Shown: piece after piece, positions 21,457 to 27,108 of the stretch
Layout of the letters: the number at the start of each line of letters is the position of its first letter
How positions within the stretch are numbered: position 1 is the first letter of the stretch
Source of the DNA: a virus
DNA length: 29,860 nt
Virus record (IMG/VR): IMGVR_UViG_3300044998_001424
Span: 1-29,860 of that record
Direction: 5' to 3' (one strand)
Notes under the pieces: generated by a model
What the model saw: only the letters and a program-made list of their open reading frames with translations
Told to the model about the DNA's origin: nothing
Database searches by the model: none
Position numbers and translations under genes: made by a program

Positions 21457-22649
21457 CGGCGGTAACTCCGGGCGAGGAAGGCCTTGAGCTCGGGCGAGGC
21501 GCGGACGGGCCGGGCGATAGGCGGCGGATCGGGACCGTGGCCGGCGCCGCAGCGGGCGCGGGCGGCGGGCGAGAGGCCGGCGTAGAGCTGGGCCGCCACG
21601 GCCTGGAACAGGGCGACGGGTTCGCGGGCGCGCCGGACAGCCGGCAGGCCGGCCTGCCAGGCGCGGAAGGCGGCGACGAGGGGGCCCGCGTCGGCGATGC
21701 CGAGCGTCTCGGCGACCCTGAGCCGGACGCGGGCCGGAATCTCGGGCGCGTCCCCCGCGACGGGCGGAACATCAAGCTCGGACTCGACCTCGGGCGGCAG
21801 GGTCGCAAGCGCCAGGTCTGACGGTTCGTCCCACTCCGGACCCGCCAGGGCGGCGGCGGGTGGCGACCTGCCTCGTGCCGGAGCGCGGGACGGCGCGGCC
21901 GGCCGGGACGGAGCGGGGGACGCGGGGGCGCGCGGCAGGCGGCCCTTGCCAGCCCTGCGGGCGTCCGCCCCATCCGGCGGGCGCGAGGTGGGCTCACTCC
22001 CGGACTCGGCCGTTGCCGGCTGCTCGGCGGGCAAGGGGGGACTATAGGGGGGATATAGATTCTTTATCTGATTCTGATTCTTATGCGTTTCATGCGTTTC
22101 GGAAACGTTTCTGTAACGTTTCAAGATTTTGTCGTGATTTTTCAATGAATTGCGCATCTCGCCGGACGCCTCGGAAACGGCCGTTGCGGCGTTTTCCGAC
22201 GTGTCATGAAACGCGGCTTCGGCGCGCGGTTTGCGCGCTGAAACGTTTCGTGCTGCGCGCGCCGTTGCACGGCCTGAGGACGCCCCGGCCGCCGCCTGCC
22301 GCGCCCGCCATCGGCGCACGCGCTCGGTGCTGGTTTGGGCGACGAACTGCCGGTCCGGCCAGTCGTGCGGGGCGAGCGTGCCGTCGGGCGCGATGACGAG
22401 GAGGCCCAGGAGGACGAGCTCGTCGATGGTCTGTCCGGCATCGTGCTCGGACATCCGGAGCCGGAAGGCGGTGTCGGGAAGCGACGGCAGCGTGCCGTCG
22501 GTCTCGGCGGCGAGGCAGAGTAGGTTGATCCAGGCGCGGAAGAGGTGCGGCGAGAGCCGCTGCACGCGGGGATCGTCGAGCTCCGCGGCGTAGAGCCGCA
22601 GCCATGGCCCCGTCAATCTGGAGTTGCAGGAGACGCCAGGATCTGGCAT
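21453..22649 (-). CDS. Phage replication initiator / replisome organiser-like protein
   Basis: The 398-residue protein begins with a winged-helix-like domain (about 10-110): Trp-Leu-Arg-Leu-Tyr-Ala-Glu-Leu, Leu-Phe-Arg-Ala-Trp-Ile-Asn-Leu-Leu-Cys-Leu-Ala, a Met-Ser-Glu-His-Asp-Ala recognition region, and Leu-Val-Leu-Leu-Gly-Leu-Leu. This is the usual N-terminus of phage replisome organisers. The middle is a low-complexity linker; the C-terminal part (about 300-398) is helical. The linker coding sequence (about 22030-22250) is much AT-richer than the rest and holds a cluster of repeats, the layout of an origin inside an initiator gene (listed separately). The ATG at 22649 has a weak GGGGGT site; earlier starts would read through repeat DNA. 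Confidence 0.75.
   Translation of the reverse strand: MPDPGVSCNSRLTGPWLRLYAAELDDPRVQRLSPHLFRAWINLLCLAAETDGTLPSLPDTAFRLRMSEHDAGQTIDELVLLGLLVIAPDGTLAPHDWPDRQFVAQTSTERVRRWRARQAAAGASSGRATARAARNVSARKPRAEAAFHDTSENAATAVSEASGEMRNSLKNHDKILKRYRNVSETHETHKNQNQIKNLYPPYSPPLPAEQPATAESGSEPTSRPPDGADARRAGKGRLPRAPASPAPSRPAAPSRAPARGRSPPAAALAGPEWDEPSDLALATLPPEVESELDVPPVAGDAPEIPARVRLRVAETLGIADAGPLVAAFRAWQAGLPAVRRAREPVALFQAVAAQLYAGLSPAARARCGAGHGPDPPPIARPVRASPELKAFLARSYRR
22034..22249. other. Candidate phage replication origin inside the initiator gene
   Basis: CGTTTC occurs at 22086, 22095, 22106 and 22117 (spacings 9, 11 and 11 bp). The perfect palindrome GAAACGTTTC occurs at 22102-22111 and 22240-22249, with extra GAAACG at 22174 and 22208. 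Next to them is an AT-rich tract (about 22040-22145), rare in this very GC-rich window. Iterons plus an AT-rich unwinding tract inside the initiator gene is the layout of lambda ori in gene O. Origin function is inference. Confidence 0.55.
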
Positions 22650-22816
22650 AGTGACCCCCGTTGAGTCGCACGAACGCAACGCGAACGGAGCGGTTCTCTC
22701 CGTCCTACCCGGTCCCGGCGTCCCCGCGCCGGGATCGTTGCTTTTTGGAACGCCACGCACCCGCGCACGCTGACCGGCGCCGTCCTGGGGACCTCCGGCG
22801 CGCCACTCGGACCCTC

Positions 22817-22861
22817 GCGCGCCGGGCTCGTCCTCCCCGCGTGAGGAGGCCTCCGGCGCGC
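22817..22861. repeat. Dispersed hairpin repeat, copy R5
   Basis: Outer arms GCGCGCCGG (22817-22825) and CCGGCGCGC (22853-22861) pair perfectly. Inner arms TCCTC (22831-22835) and GAGGA (22843-22847) also pair. Compared with the other copies both stems carry different bases that remain complementary. Confidence 0.65.
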
Positions 22862-22874
22862 CACTCAACCCTTC

Positions 22875-22916
22875 GCGCGCCGCGGCCGGCTCCCCGGCAG
22901 GGGAGTCGCGGCGCGC
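22875..22916. repeat. Dispersed hairpin repeat, copy R2
   Basis: Outer arms GCGCGCCGCG (22875-22884) and CGCGGCGCGC (22907-22916) pair over 10 bp. Inner arms CTCCCC (22890-22895) and GGGGAG (22900-22905) close a GGCA loop. It starts 3 nt after the stop codon of the 31-residue gene on the minus strand, the same placement as copy R1. Confidence 0.75.
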
Positions 22917-22919
22917 CAC

Positions 22920-23015
22920 TCAAACCAGCATCACGCCGACGATCATCCCCGTCGCGGCGACGAGCGCCGCCGAGCCGAGCGCGATCGCGACCAGGTCCTT
23001 CGCCTTGAGGCTCAT
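22920..23015 (-). CDS. 31-residue single-pass membrane peptide
   Basis: This short gene encodes a peptide with a charged start (Met-Ser-Leu-Lys-Ala-Lys-Asp) and one hydrophobic segment covering most of the rest (Ala-Leu-Gly-Ser-Ala-Ala-Leu-Val-Ala-Ala, Ile-Val-Gly-Val-Met-Leu-Val). GGAGG with a 6-nt spacer precedes ATG 23015, and the ATG overlaps the upstream stop (ATGA), so it is probably translated. A single-pass membrane helix is all that can be read. The role is unknown. Confidence 0.6.
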   Translation of the reverse strand: MSLKAKDLVAIALGSAALVAATGMIVGVMLV

Positions 23016-23638
23016 GCCGCCCTCCGCAGCGCCGTCTCGGCCATGGCGCCGAGCGCCCGGCGCTCGGCGAGCGCGCGCGGCGGAATGGTGAAGACGCGCA
23101 GCCGCGCGGGCGGCGTGCCCGGCGGATCGTCGGGATGGCGGTGCCAGCAGTAGCGCTTGCGCGTCTCGCCGGTGAGGCGGCGGAGCTCGGTCGAGACCGG
23201 GTTCCAGGGCCGCTCGGCGAGCCCCTGATCGGCGCAGAAGTCGCGGAACATTTCGATGAGATCGCGCGCGAGCACCGGGCCCTCGACGGCGCGGCCATCG
23301 TCGCCCGGCATCTGCAGCCAGGCGAGGAAGCGGCGCGCGTACTCCTCGGGGCTCGGGCAGGGCGGCTGCCAGTTCGGGAAGCGCGTGACGGGCGGCGACC
23401 GCTTCGCCGGCGTCCTCTCCGGGCGTGCCCCCAGCGCCGGCGGCGAACCGGCCAGAGGCGCGGCGCCGGACGCGCCGGAGTCGGGCGGCCGCTGACGCTT
23501 GGGCCGCGGCAGCAGCAGAATCGGCTCCAGGCGGCGCGCGCCCGGCGCCGTCGATCCCAGTTCGTCCGTTGCCGCGGCGGCGCCGGTGCGGAGCCACAGG
23601 CTCTCGAAAATGCGTCTGAGCACGTCGCGTGCGCTCAT
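23012..23638 (-). CDS. Hypothetical protein of the replication region, winged-helix-like
   Basis: The 208-residue protein has a Pro/Ala/Arg-rich first half (about 30-85) that looks disordered, and a folded second half: Ala-Arg-Asp-Leu-Ile-Glu-Met-Phe-Arg-Asp-Phe-Cys-Ala-Asp-Gln-Gly-Leu (about 124-140), Asn-Pro-Val-Ser-Thr-Glu-Leu-Arg-Arg-Leu, then Arg-Leu-Arg-Val-Phe-Thr-Ile. This helix-helix-strand pattern recalls the winged-helix DNA-binding domain of phage primases and replication proteins, but I cannot assign it. It precedes the membrane peptide and initiator genes in the early operon. ATG 23638 is the first possible start. Confidence 0.5.
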   Translation of the reverse strand: MSARDVLRRIFESLWLRTGAAAATDELGSTAPGARRLEPILLLPRPKRQRPPDSGASGAAPLAGSPPALGARPERTPAKRSPPVTRFPNWQPPCPSPEEYARRFLAWLQMPGDDGRAVEGPVLARDLIEMFRDFCADQGLAERPWNPVSTELRRLTGETRKRYCWHRHPDDPPGTPPARLRVFTIPPRALAERRALGAMAETALRRAA

Positions 23639-23779
23639 CTTGGCCTCGGCGGGCTGTCCCGCCGCCTCACCTCAACGCGGCACTCGCTTCTTCGCGCTTC
23701 GGGTGCCGACTGCGCACCCGCGCACGCTTGCCGGCGCTCCGGATGCCCACTTCGCACCCGCGCCGGCGCCGGCGGCCGG

Positions 23780-23805
23780 CTCCCCGCAGGGGAGTCGCGG
23801 CGCGC
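23780..23805. repeat. Dispersed hairpin repeat, copy R3
   Basis: Inner arms CTCCCC (23780-23785) and GGGGAG (23789-23794) close a 3-nt GCA loop, and the right outer arm CGCGGCGCGC (23796-23805) is intact. The left outer arm has degenerated into a GCCGGCGCCGG run, so only the inner stem is perfect. Confidence 0.6.
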
Positions 23806-23818
23806 CACACGACACCCT

Positions 23819-23860
23819 GCGCGCCGCGGCCGGCTCCCCGCGAGGGGAGTCGCGGCGCGC
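23819..23860. repeat. Dispersed hairpin repeat, copy R4
   Basis: Outer arms GCGCGCCGCG (23819-23828) and CGCGGCGCGC (23851-23860) and inner arms CTCCCC (23834-23839) and GGGGAG (23844-23849) are all perfect. The loop is GCGA. It is nearly identical to copy R2 and lies directly next to copy R3. Confidence 0.7.
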
Positions 23861-23865
23861 CAATG

Positions 23866-23900
23866 AAAAAGCCGCGGGCGACGCGCGACACGCGCCCGCG
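23866..23900 (-). terminator. Intrinsic terminator inside the leftward early operon
   Basis: Arms CGCGGGCG (23873-23880) and CGCCCGCG (23893-23900) form an 8-bp GC stem. On the minus strand it is followed by GCTTTTTC (A-run 23866-23870 on plus). It lies between the Cro-like/91-residue genes and the replication genes, where lambda has tR1, so an antitermination or attenuation step is likely. Confidence 0.7.
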
Positions 23901-24099
23901 AGGTCGCCATTGCCAGAAGGCGCCACCGACCCTTGCCCGGCCGGCAGCGCGCGAGGGACGGGAAGCGACACCGGAACGGGCCTCGGGCCCGCCCCGCCCC
24001 ATCCCCCGCGCGATGCCGGCGCGCCCCGGCGGCGGAGGGACTCCGGCATGGCGACTCGCTTTATGATGGTTGTTTCGAAGCCCATGAAAGGAGACCGCC

Positions 24100-24228
24100 A
24101 TGCCGGAGAAAACCGCGAGCGACATCGCCCGCCTCGCGGCGGCCGTCACCCGCCTCAAAGAGAAGGTGACGGCGCTGCGTCGCGAGCTGTCGGCGCTCGC
24201 CAAGAAGGTTGCGGCGCTCGGCCGATAG
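24100..24228 (+). CDS. 42-residue coiled-coil peptide, antisense to an early gene
   Basis: The ATG at 24100 is preceded by AAAGGAG with a 6-nt spacer. The peptide is a heptad-patterned helix: Ile-Ala-Arg-Leu-Ala-Ala-Ala-Val, Leu-Lys-Glu-Lys-Val-Thr-Ala-Leu, Leu-Ser-Ala-Leu-Ala-Lys-Lys-Val, with hydrophobics spaced 3-4 apart and Lys/Arg/Glu between, like a leucine zipper. Its 3' half overlaps the 91-residue gene on the other strand by 74 nt. It is the only plus-strand gene in the early block. No family is recognised; dimerisation is inferred. Confidence 0.5.
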   Translation: MPEKTASDIARLAAAVTRLKEKVTALRRELSALAKKVAALGR

Positions 24229-24430
24229 CCCCGCCCTCGATCCACGCCCGGATCAGCTCGGCGCCGGCGAGGAGCTCGTCGACCGGGCGGCCGTAGAGCA
24301 CGGAGGTCGCGAGCTGCAGCGCATCGCGCCGGCGCAGCTCGGCGTCCGAGTAGCGCGGATCGGTCCGGATCCACGTCGCGTCCGGCCCGCTCGCCGGCAT
24401 TTCGTCATTCGGCATCGCGTCATTCGGCAT
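24155..24430 (-). CDS. Hypothetical early protein
   Basis: The 91-residue protein starts with a duplicated Met-Pro-Asn-Asp motif (residues 1-4 and 6-9), coded by a short tandem repeat, and then has a helical region Ala-Glu-Leu-Arg-Arg-Arg-Asp-Ala-Leu-Gln-Leu-Ala-Thr-Ser (about 31-44) and Glu-Leu-Leu-Ala-Gly-Ala-Glu. ATG 24430 has AGGGGGA upstream. It is the second gene after the Cro-like repressor in the leftward operon. Function unknown. Confidence 0.55.
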   Translation of the reverse strand: MPNDAMPNDEMPASGPDATWIRTDPRYSDAELRRRDALQLATSVLYGRPVDELLAGAELIRAWIEGGAIGRAPQPSWRAPTARDAAPSPSL

Positions 24431-24535
24431 CGTGTCCCCCCTGCGGGATGCCCCCTCGCGCCCGGCCCACCACGGGATTCCGGACGCACCACGCACGCCA
24501 CAGAACGCAACGGGAACTGACCCAGCGCCGGAGCG

Positions 24536-24760
24536 CTACTCGACCGCCTCCGACGGGGCGGGGCTGAATACCTCTGGCTTAAGAAAGTCGTTGGCGGTCA
24601 CCGCACCAGATGTTTCAGCAACGATCCTGGCCAGTACCTCTCGCCGCGGCATCCGACGGCCATTGACATAGCGGGTTACCGAGGTCCGGTCGCATTTGAT
24701 CCGGTCCGCAAACTCGTCTTGCGACACCCCGTTTTTCTGCAACCACTCCGCTAAGTGCAT
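24536..24760 (-). CDS. Cro-like XRE repressor
   Basis: The 74-residue protein is an XRE helix-turn-helix domain with almost nothing else: Leu-Ala-Glu-Trp-Leu-Gln-Lys-Asn-Gly-Val-Ser-Gln-Asp-Glu-Phe-Ala-Asp-Arg-Ile (about 3-21), then the recognition region Arg-Thr-Ser-Val-Thr-Arg-Tyr-Val-Asn-Gly-Arg-Arg (about 25-36). It is divergent from the CI-like gene and heads the leftward early operon, exactly the place of cro. Its promoter has TTGACA (24812-24807, minus strand) followed by the operator at 24786-24802. Confidence 0.85.
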   Translation of the reverse strand: MHLAEWLQKNGVSQDEFADRIKCDRTSVTRYVNGRRMPRREVLARIVAETSGAVTANDFLKPEVFSPAPSEAVE

Positions 24761-24785
24761 GACGACTCCCTGCAGCCTTGCGTTT

Positions 24786-24802
24786 TGTGCCTATTTGGCA
24801 CA
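24786..24802. promoter_or_regulatory. CI/Cro operator, site 1, in the early leftward promoter
   Basis: TGTGCC-TATTT-GGCACA is a perfect 6-5-6 palindrome. On the minus strand a consensus -35 TTGACA (24812-24807) lies 4 nt upstream of it, so a bound repressor would cover the spacer and -10 of the early promoter. The -10 itself is poor (CACAAA). The same sequence recurs at 26233-26249, which supports recognition by one repressor. Confidence 0.75.
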
Positions 24803-24818
24803 TTCTTGTCAAGGGCTA

Positions 24819-24834
24819 TGTGCCTAAAAGGCCG
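24819..24834. promoter_or_regulatory. CI/Cro operator, imperfect site 2
   Basis: TGTGCC-TAAAA-GGCCG keeps the left half-site and part of the right half-site of the operator at 24786. It lies nearer the CI-like gene, where lambda has additional operators controlling repressor expression. Weaker binding is expected. Confidence 0.5.
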
Positions 24835-24869
24835 TAGCGCGATGTGTCTGAGTGATCCAGAAGTGAAGG

Positions 24870-25466
24870 ATGACTCAGAATCGCATTCGCCAACTGCGGC
24901 AGGAAAAGGGGTTGACCGTAGAGGTCTTGGCCGAACGGTTAGGGATTTCTCACGGGCACTTGAGCCGCATCGAGCGGCAGGCGCGCGGCCTCAGCATTGA
25001 ACTGGCAAGAGAGGTCGCGAAGGCCATGAATGTCACTGTTGCAGAGGTTTTGGGCATAGATACCCAAGCAAATGGGCAGGCGCGTGCCGACGAAAGGTTG
25101 TGCGAGGACGCAGTGCCGTTCGTCCCGTCCGCGTCCACACCGACGATCCCGACCTATCCGGGAAACGTAGCCCCGTGGGTTATGAAGACGGACGCGCTCG
25201 ACAAGGTCGGTATGCCCGCCGGCACCATCGTGTTCGTCGATACTTCCGCTGAGGCGGTGGACAACGTGCGGCCCTTGCAATGCGTGATTGCGCACATTTA
25301 TGACGACAAAGAAATGACGCGAGCAGTTACAGTCGCGCGGCAATTTGTTCCGCCCTCGCTGCTCATAACCAACTCATCCATGCGCAACGCGATGCCGCTC
25401 GATCTCGACAAGAGCGAGGCCATCATCAAGGGCGTCATCGTGGGGCATTACCACGTGGCGCCGTGA
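24870..25466 (+). CDS. CI-like phage repressor with S24-type C-terminal domain
   Basis: The 198-residue protein has an XRE HTH (about 5-62: Leu-Arg-Gln-Glu-Lys-Gly-Leu-Thr-Val-Glu-Val-Leu-Ala-Glu-Arg-Leu, recognition Ser-His-Gly-His-Leu-Ser-Arg-Ile-Glu-Arg), a linker, and a C-terminal S24/LexA-like fold (about 95-195: Pro-Ala-Gly-Thr-Ile-Val-Phe-Val-Asp at 116-124). Where self-cleaving repressors have Asp-Ser-Met this protein has Asp-Ala-Leu (108-110), and the region of the catalytic Lys reads Val-Ala-Arg (155-157), so autoproteolysis looks lost. GAAGG lies just upstream of ATG 24870. Its 3' end overlaps the secreted-protein gene by 32 nt. Confidence 0.85.
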   Translation: MTQNRIRQLRQEKGLTVEVLAERLGISHGHLSRIERQARGLSIELAREVAKAMNVTVAEVLGIDTQANGQARADERLCEDAVPFVPSASTPTIPTYPGNVAPWVMKTDALDKVGMPAGTIVFVDTSAEAVDNVRPLQCVIAHIYDDKEMTRAVTVARQFVPPSLLITNSSMRNAMPLDLDKSEAIIKGVIVGHYHVAP

Positions 25467-26190
25467 TGGGTGACGCGAGAAGCCAGGGGCTCGACGACTT
25501 TCGGTCTATCTCGCCGAGACGTCCATCAGGAAGTATCACGACCGCGAGCCATCGCGCCCCTCGTCCCACCTGTCGCCAATCGCCAGGGTTTTCGCTGAAC
25601 GCAACGGCTTCATAATGCGTCCCTGGCCCCTGGCCCCCTCGCCGCGGCCGCAGCCGCCATCTCTGATGAGGAGCGTCCAGATACGCATAACGCAACTCGC
25701 TGGCGCTCCTAAGCAGTCCCACAACTCCCCGGGGGTCGTAATGATCCACCCAGATGCCGAGCAGCGTCTCGTCGCCAGCCGGGCGGAACGCATTGACTCG
25801 CGAGGCCACCTCTCGCGGTGATACGCCTACATCAGACTTCACAATTCCGCCATCAACACGGTAGAGGCGCCACGCATAGTGGCGTCGGCTCTCGCGAGAA
25901 TCGACATCGAGGCGCGGCCACTCTCCGATTACAAATCGCACGCCAACTTGAACGCTCGAGCGGAACTGCTGGCGTACCCAATCGCCGACGCTATCAAGCT
26001 TGTCCTCGTCCAAGGCAGCGCGGAGATAAACGCGCTGTACTGTGCTGCCAGACCAGGAGTCCTCGGTCTCCTGGCGCTCGACGGCCTGTGCCGGGTTGAA
26101 GTCTTGCGCCTTAACGTCAGCGTGCCCCGCCGACAAGACGAGCGCGCAGATCCATCCGCACATTAGCGCCGACAGCACACGAGCATCCAT
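25435..26190 (-). CDS. Predicted secreted protein next to the immunity region; candidate lysogenic-conversion gene
   Basis: The 251-residue protein starts with a signal peptide (hydrophobic Leu-Ser-Ala-Leu-Met-Cys-Gly-Trp-Ile-Cys-Ala-Leu-Val-Leu-Ser-Ala, likely cleavage near residue 29). The mature part is a mixed alpha/beta protein with many Arg and Trp residues; I recognise no family. ATG 26190 lies 43 nt downstream (leftward) of a CI-type operator (26233-26249), so it could be controlled by the phage repressor, or its promoter could overlap that site. Its position beside cI is typical for genes expressed from the prophage. The 3' end overlaps cI by 32 nt. Confidence 0.6.
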   Translation of the reverse strand: MDARVLSALMCGWICALVLSAGHADVKAQDFNPAQAVERQETEDSWSGSTVQRVYLRAALDEDKLDSVGDWVRQQFRSSVQVGVRFVIGEWPRLDVDSRESRRHYAWRLYRVDGGIVKSDVGVSPREVASRVNAFRPAGDETLLGIWVDHYDPRGVVGLLRSASELRYAYLDAPHQRWRLRPRRGGQGPGTHYEAVAFSENPGDWRQVGRGARWLAVVILPDGRLGEIDRKSSSPWLLASPITAPRGNAPR

Positions 26191-26224
26191 AAACCGTCAC
26201 TCGGCCTTATTGACACAAAACCTC

Positions 26225-26249
26225 TTGACGAATGTGCCAAATTGGCACA
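26225..26249 (+). promoter_or_regulatory. CI-type operator with adjacent rightward -35
   Basis: TGTGCC-AAATT-GGCACA (26233-26249) has the same arms as the operator at 24786. TTGACG (26225-26230) lies 2 nt before it, the same arrangement as at the early leftward promoter but pointing right, toward the leader-xis-int genes. A leftward promoter for the secreted protein could also overlap it. Which one is real cannot be decided by eye. Confidence 0.6.
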
Positions 26250-26308
26250 AACTCGCCCTCAATTTAACGCTGCGCCGCAACCTTCATGCCCCACCTCCGT
26301 CCCACGTC

Positions 26309-26491
26309 TCAGCAGATCCGGAACCGGCCGCCGGTGCGCCGGTTGGTGCGCCAGCAGCTCTTGCGCCGGCTGCGCTCGGCCTCAGCGGCGGCGAGCTCCG
26401 CGGCGAACGCGCTCGCCGCCGTCCCCAGCGGGATCGGCGGCCGGATCGGCTCCAGCGCCAGGAGGCTCGCGAGCAGCATCTCGATCATCAT
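26309..26491 (-). CDS. 60-residue protein overlapping the Cys-rich secreted-protein gene
   Basis: ATG 26491 is preceded by GGGAGGAGAGG, one of the strongest ribosome sites in the window. The peptide starts with a hydrophobic stretch (Met-Leu-Leu-Ala-Ser-Leu-Leu-Ala-Leu), continues with a helical Ala/Glu-rich segment and ends in a basic tail with Cys and Arg (Ser-Cys-Trp-Arg-Thr-Asn-Arg-Arg). The first 110 nt overlap the upstream secreted-protein gene in another frame. Function unknown; the ribosome site is the main evidence. Confidence 0.55.
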   Translation of the reverse strand: MMIEMLLASLLALEPIRPPIPLGTAASAFAAELAAAEAERSRRKSCWRTNRRTGGRFRIC

Positions 26492-26732
26492 CCTCTCCTC
26501 CCGCAATTGCCTTGCCGGGCGGCAGCCAGTGCCGCACGCCCGCGCCCTCGAAGGTGCAGCGGGCGCCGTCCGGTCCGCAGATGCGCGCCACGTCGCGCCA
26601 GCCGACGCAGCGCCCGTCCGGACCGCGCCAGCCCGGCCCGCCGCGGCAGCCGCAGCCCGAGCAACCCTCCGCCGCCGCGCCGGCGCCGAGGCCGAGCGCC
26701 GCGGCCATGAGCACCGGGCCGATCCAACGCAT
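26382..26732 (-). CDS. Small Cys-rich secreted protein
   Basis: The 116-residue protein has a signal peptide (Met-Arg-Trp-Ile-Gly-Pro-Val-Leu-Met-Ala-Ala-Ala-Leu-Gly-Leu), then a Cys-rich module with Gly-Cys-Ser-Gly-Cys-Gly-Cys-Arg-Gly-Gly-Pro-Gly-Trp-Arg-Gly-Pro and later Arg-Cys-Val-Gly-Trp, Ile-Cys-Gly and Cys-Thr. Short proteins with this Arg-Gly-Gly-Pro-Gly module are common in alphaproteobacterial genomes, with no known function. GGAGGGT precedes ATG 26732 at 5-6 nt. Past about residue 80 the frame is Asp/Ala/Gly-rich and may only be a read-through of the overlapped gene. Confidence 0.65.
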   Translation of the reverse strand: MRWIGPVLMAAALGLGAGAAAEGCSGCGCRGGPGWRGPDGRCVGWRDVARICGPDGARCTFEGAGVRHWLPPGKAIAGGEDDDRDAAREPPGAGADPAADPAGDGGERVRRGARRR

Positions 26733-26835
26733 GCCACACCCTCCGCGGGCATCCCGGCCCGCTCGCACAACCGCTATCTCCGCAGATCGCGCAGGGCGCT
26801 GTCAATCCCCAGACCTCACCTCGCCGCCCCGGCAC

Positions 26836-27108
26836 CTACGCCTCAAGACGCTCGTGCTCGTAGCCGCAGGCGCGACACCGCGACCGCACCCGCCGGCCGC
26901 CCAGCGGCCCGAACAGCGGATCGGCGAGGCTCGAGACGACACCAAATGCCCGTTGCGCGCAGCTCGGACAGACTGCCCCACCGCCATCGGCCAGCCGGGC
27001 TTCCAGCGCTGCGATCCGCCGTTCCAGGGCATCGATCCGGTCCGGCGCCGCTTCGATGCGCTTCCAGACGCTCCAGTGCCGCAAGCCTTCGATGAGCTCC
27101 TTCAACAT
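26836..27108 (-). CDS. Small zinc-ribbon protein
   Basis: The 90-residue protein has an N-terminal coiled-coil-like helix (about 5-42: Leu-Ile-Glu-Gly-Leu, Arg-Ile-Asp-Ala-Leu-Glu-Arg-Arg-Ile-Ala-Ala-Leu-Glu) and then a zinc ribbon, with Cys-Pro-Ser-Cys (about 47-50) and Cys-Arg-Ala-Cys-Gly-Tyr (about 78-83). GGAGGGGA precedes ATG 27108 at 2-5 nt. The starts of this gene and the plus-strand gene at 27107 face each other and overlap. Possibly a nucleic-acid-binding protein. Confidence 0.7.
   Translation of the reverse strand: MLKELIEGLRHWSVWKRIEAAPDRIDALERRIAALEARLADGGGAVCPSCAQRAFGVVSSLADPLFGPLGGRRVRSRCRACGYEHERLEA

Larger units (their letters stand above)
22650..22919. repeat. Non-coding region with hairpin repeats
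   Basis: This 270-nt gap upstream of the initiator gene carries no gene I can support. It holds two clear hairpins listed separately (22817-22861 and 22875-22916), plus a third imperfect unit around 22750-22810 that shares the segment CGCACCCGCGCACGCT with 23715-23730. Any promoter for the initiator gene should be here but none is recognisable. Transcription probably arrives from upstream. Confidence 0.5.
23639..24099. other. 461-nt region of hairpins and a terminator, no gene
   Basis: I see no gene here on either strand; the open frames lack ribosome sites and follow the repeats. From left to right it contains the stem CGGGTGC/GCACCCG (23700-23720), a copy of the ParB-end repeat (23737-23760), hairpin copies R3 and R4, and a minus-strand terminator (23866-23900). 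The right part, 23901-24099, is GC-rich without visible structure except the ribosome site for the gene at 24100. Confidence 0.6.

Noticed and set aside
23639-24099. CRISPR array in the repeat-rich region
   Set aside because: The repeats are hairpins without regular spacing or uniform spacers, and no cas genes are present.
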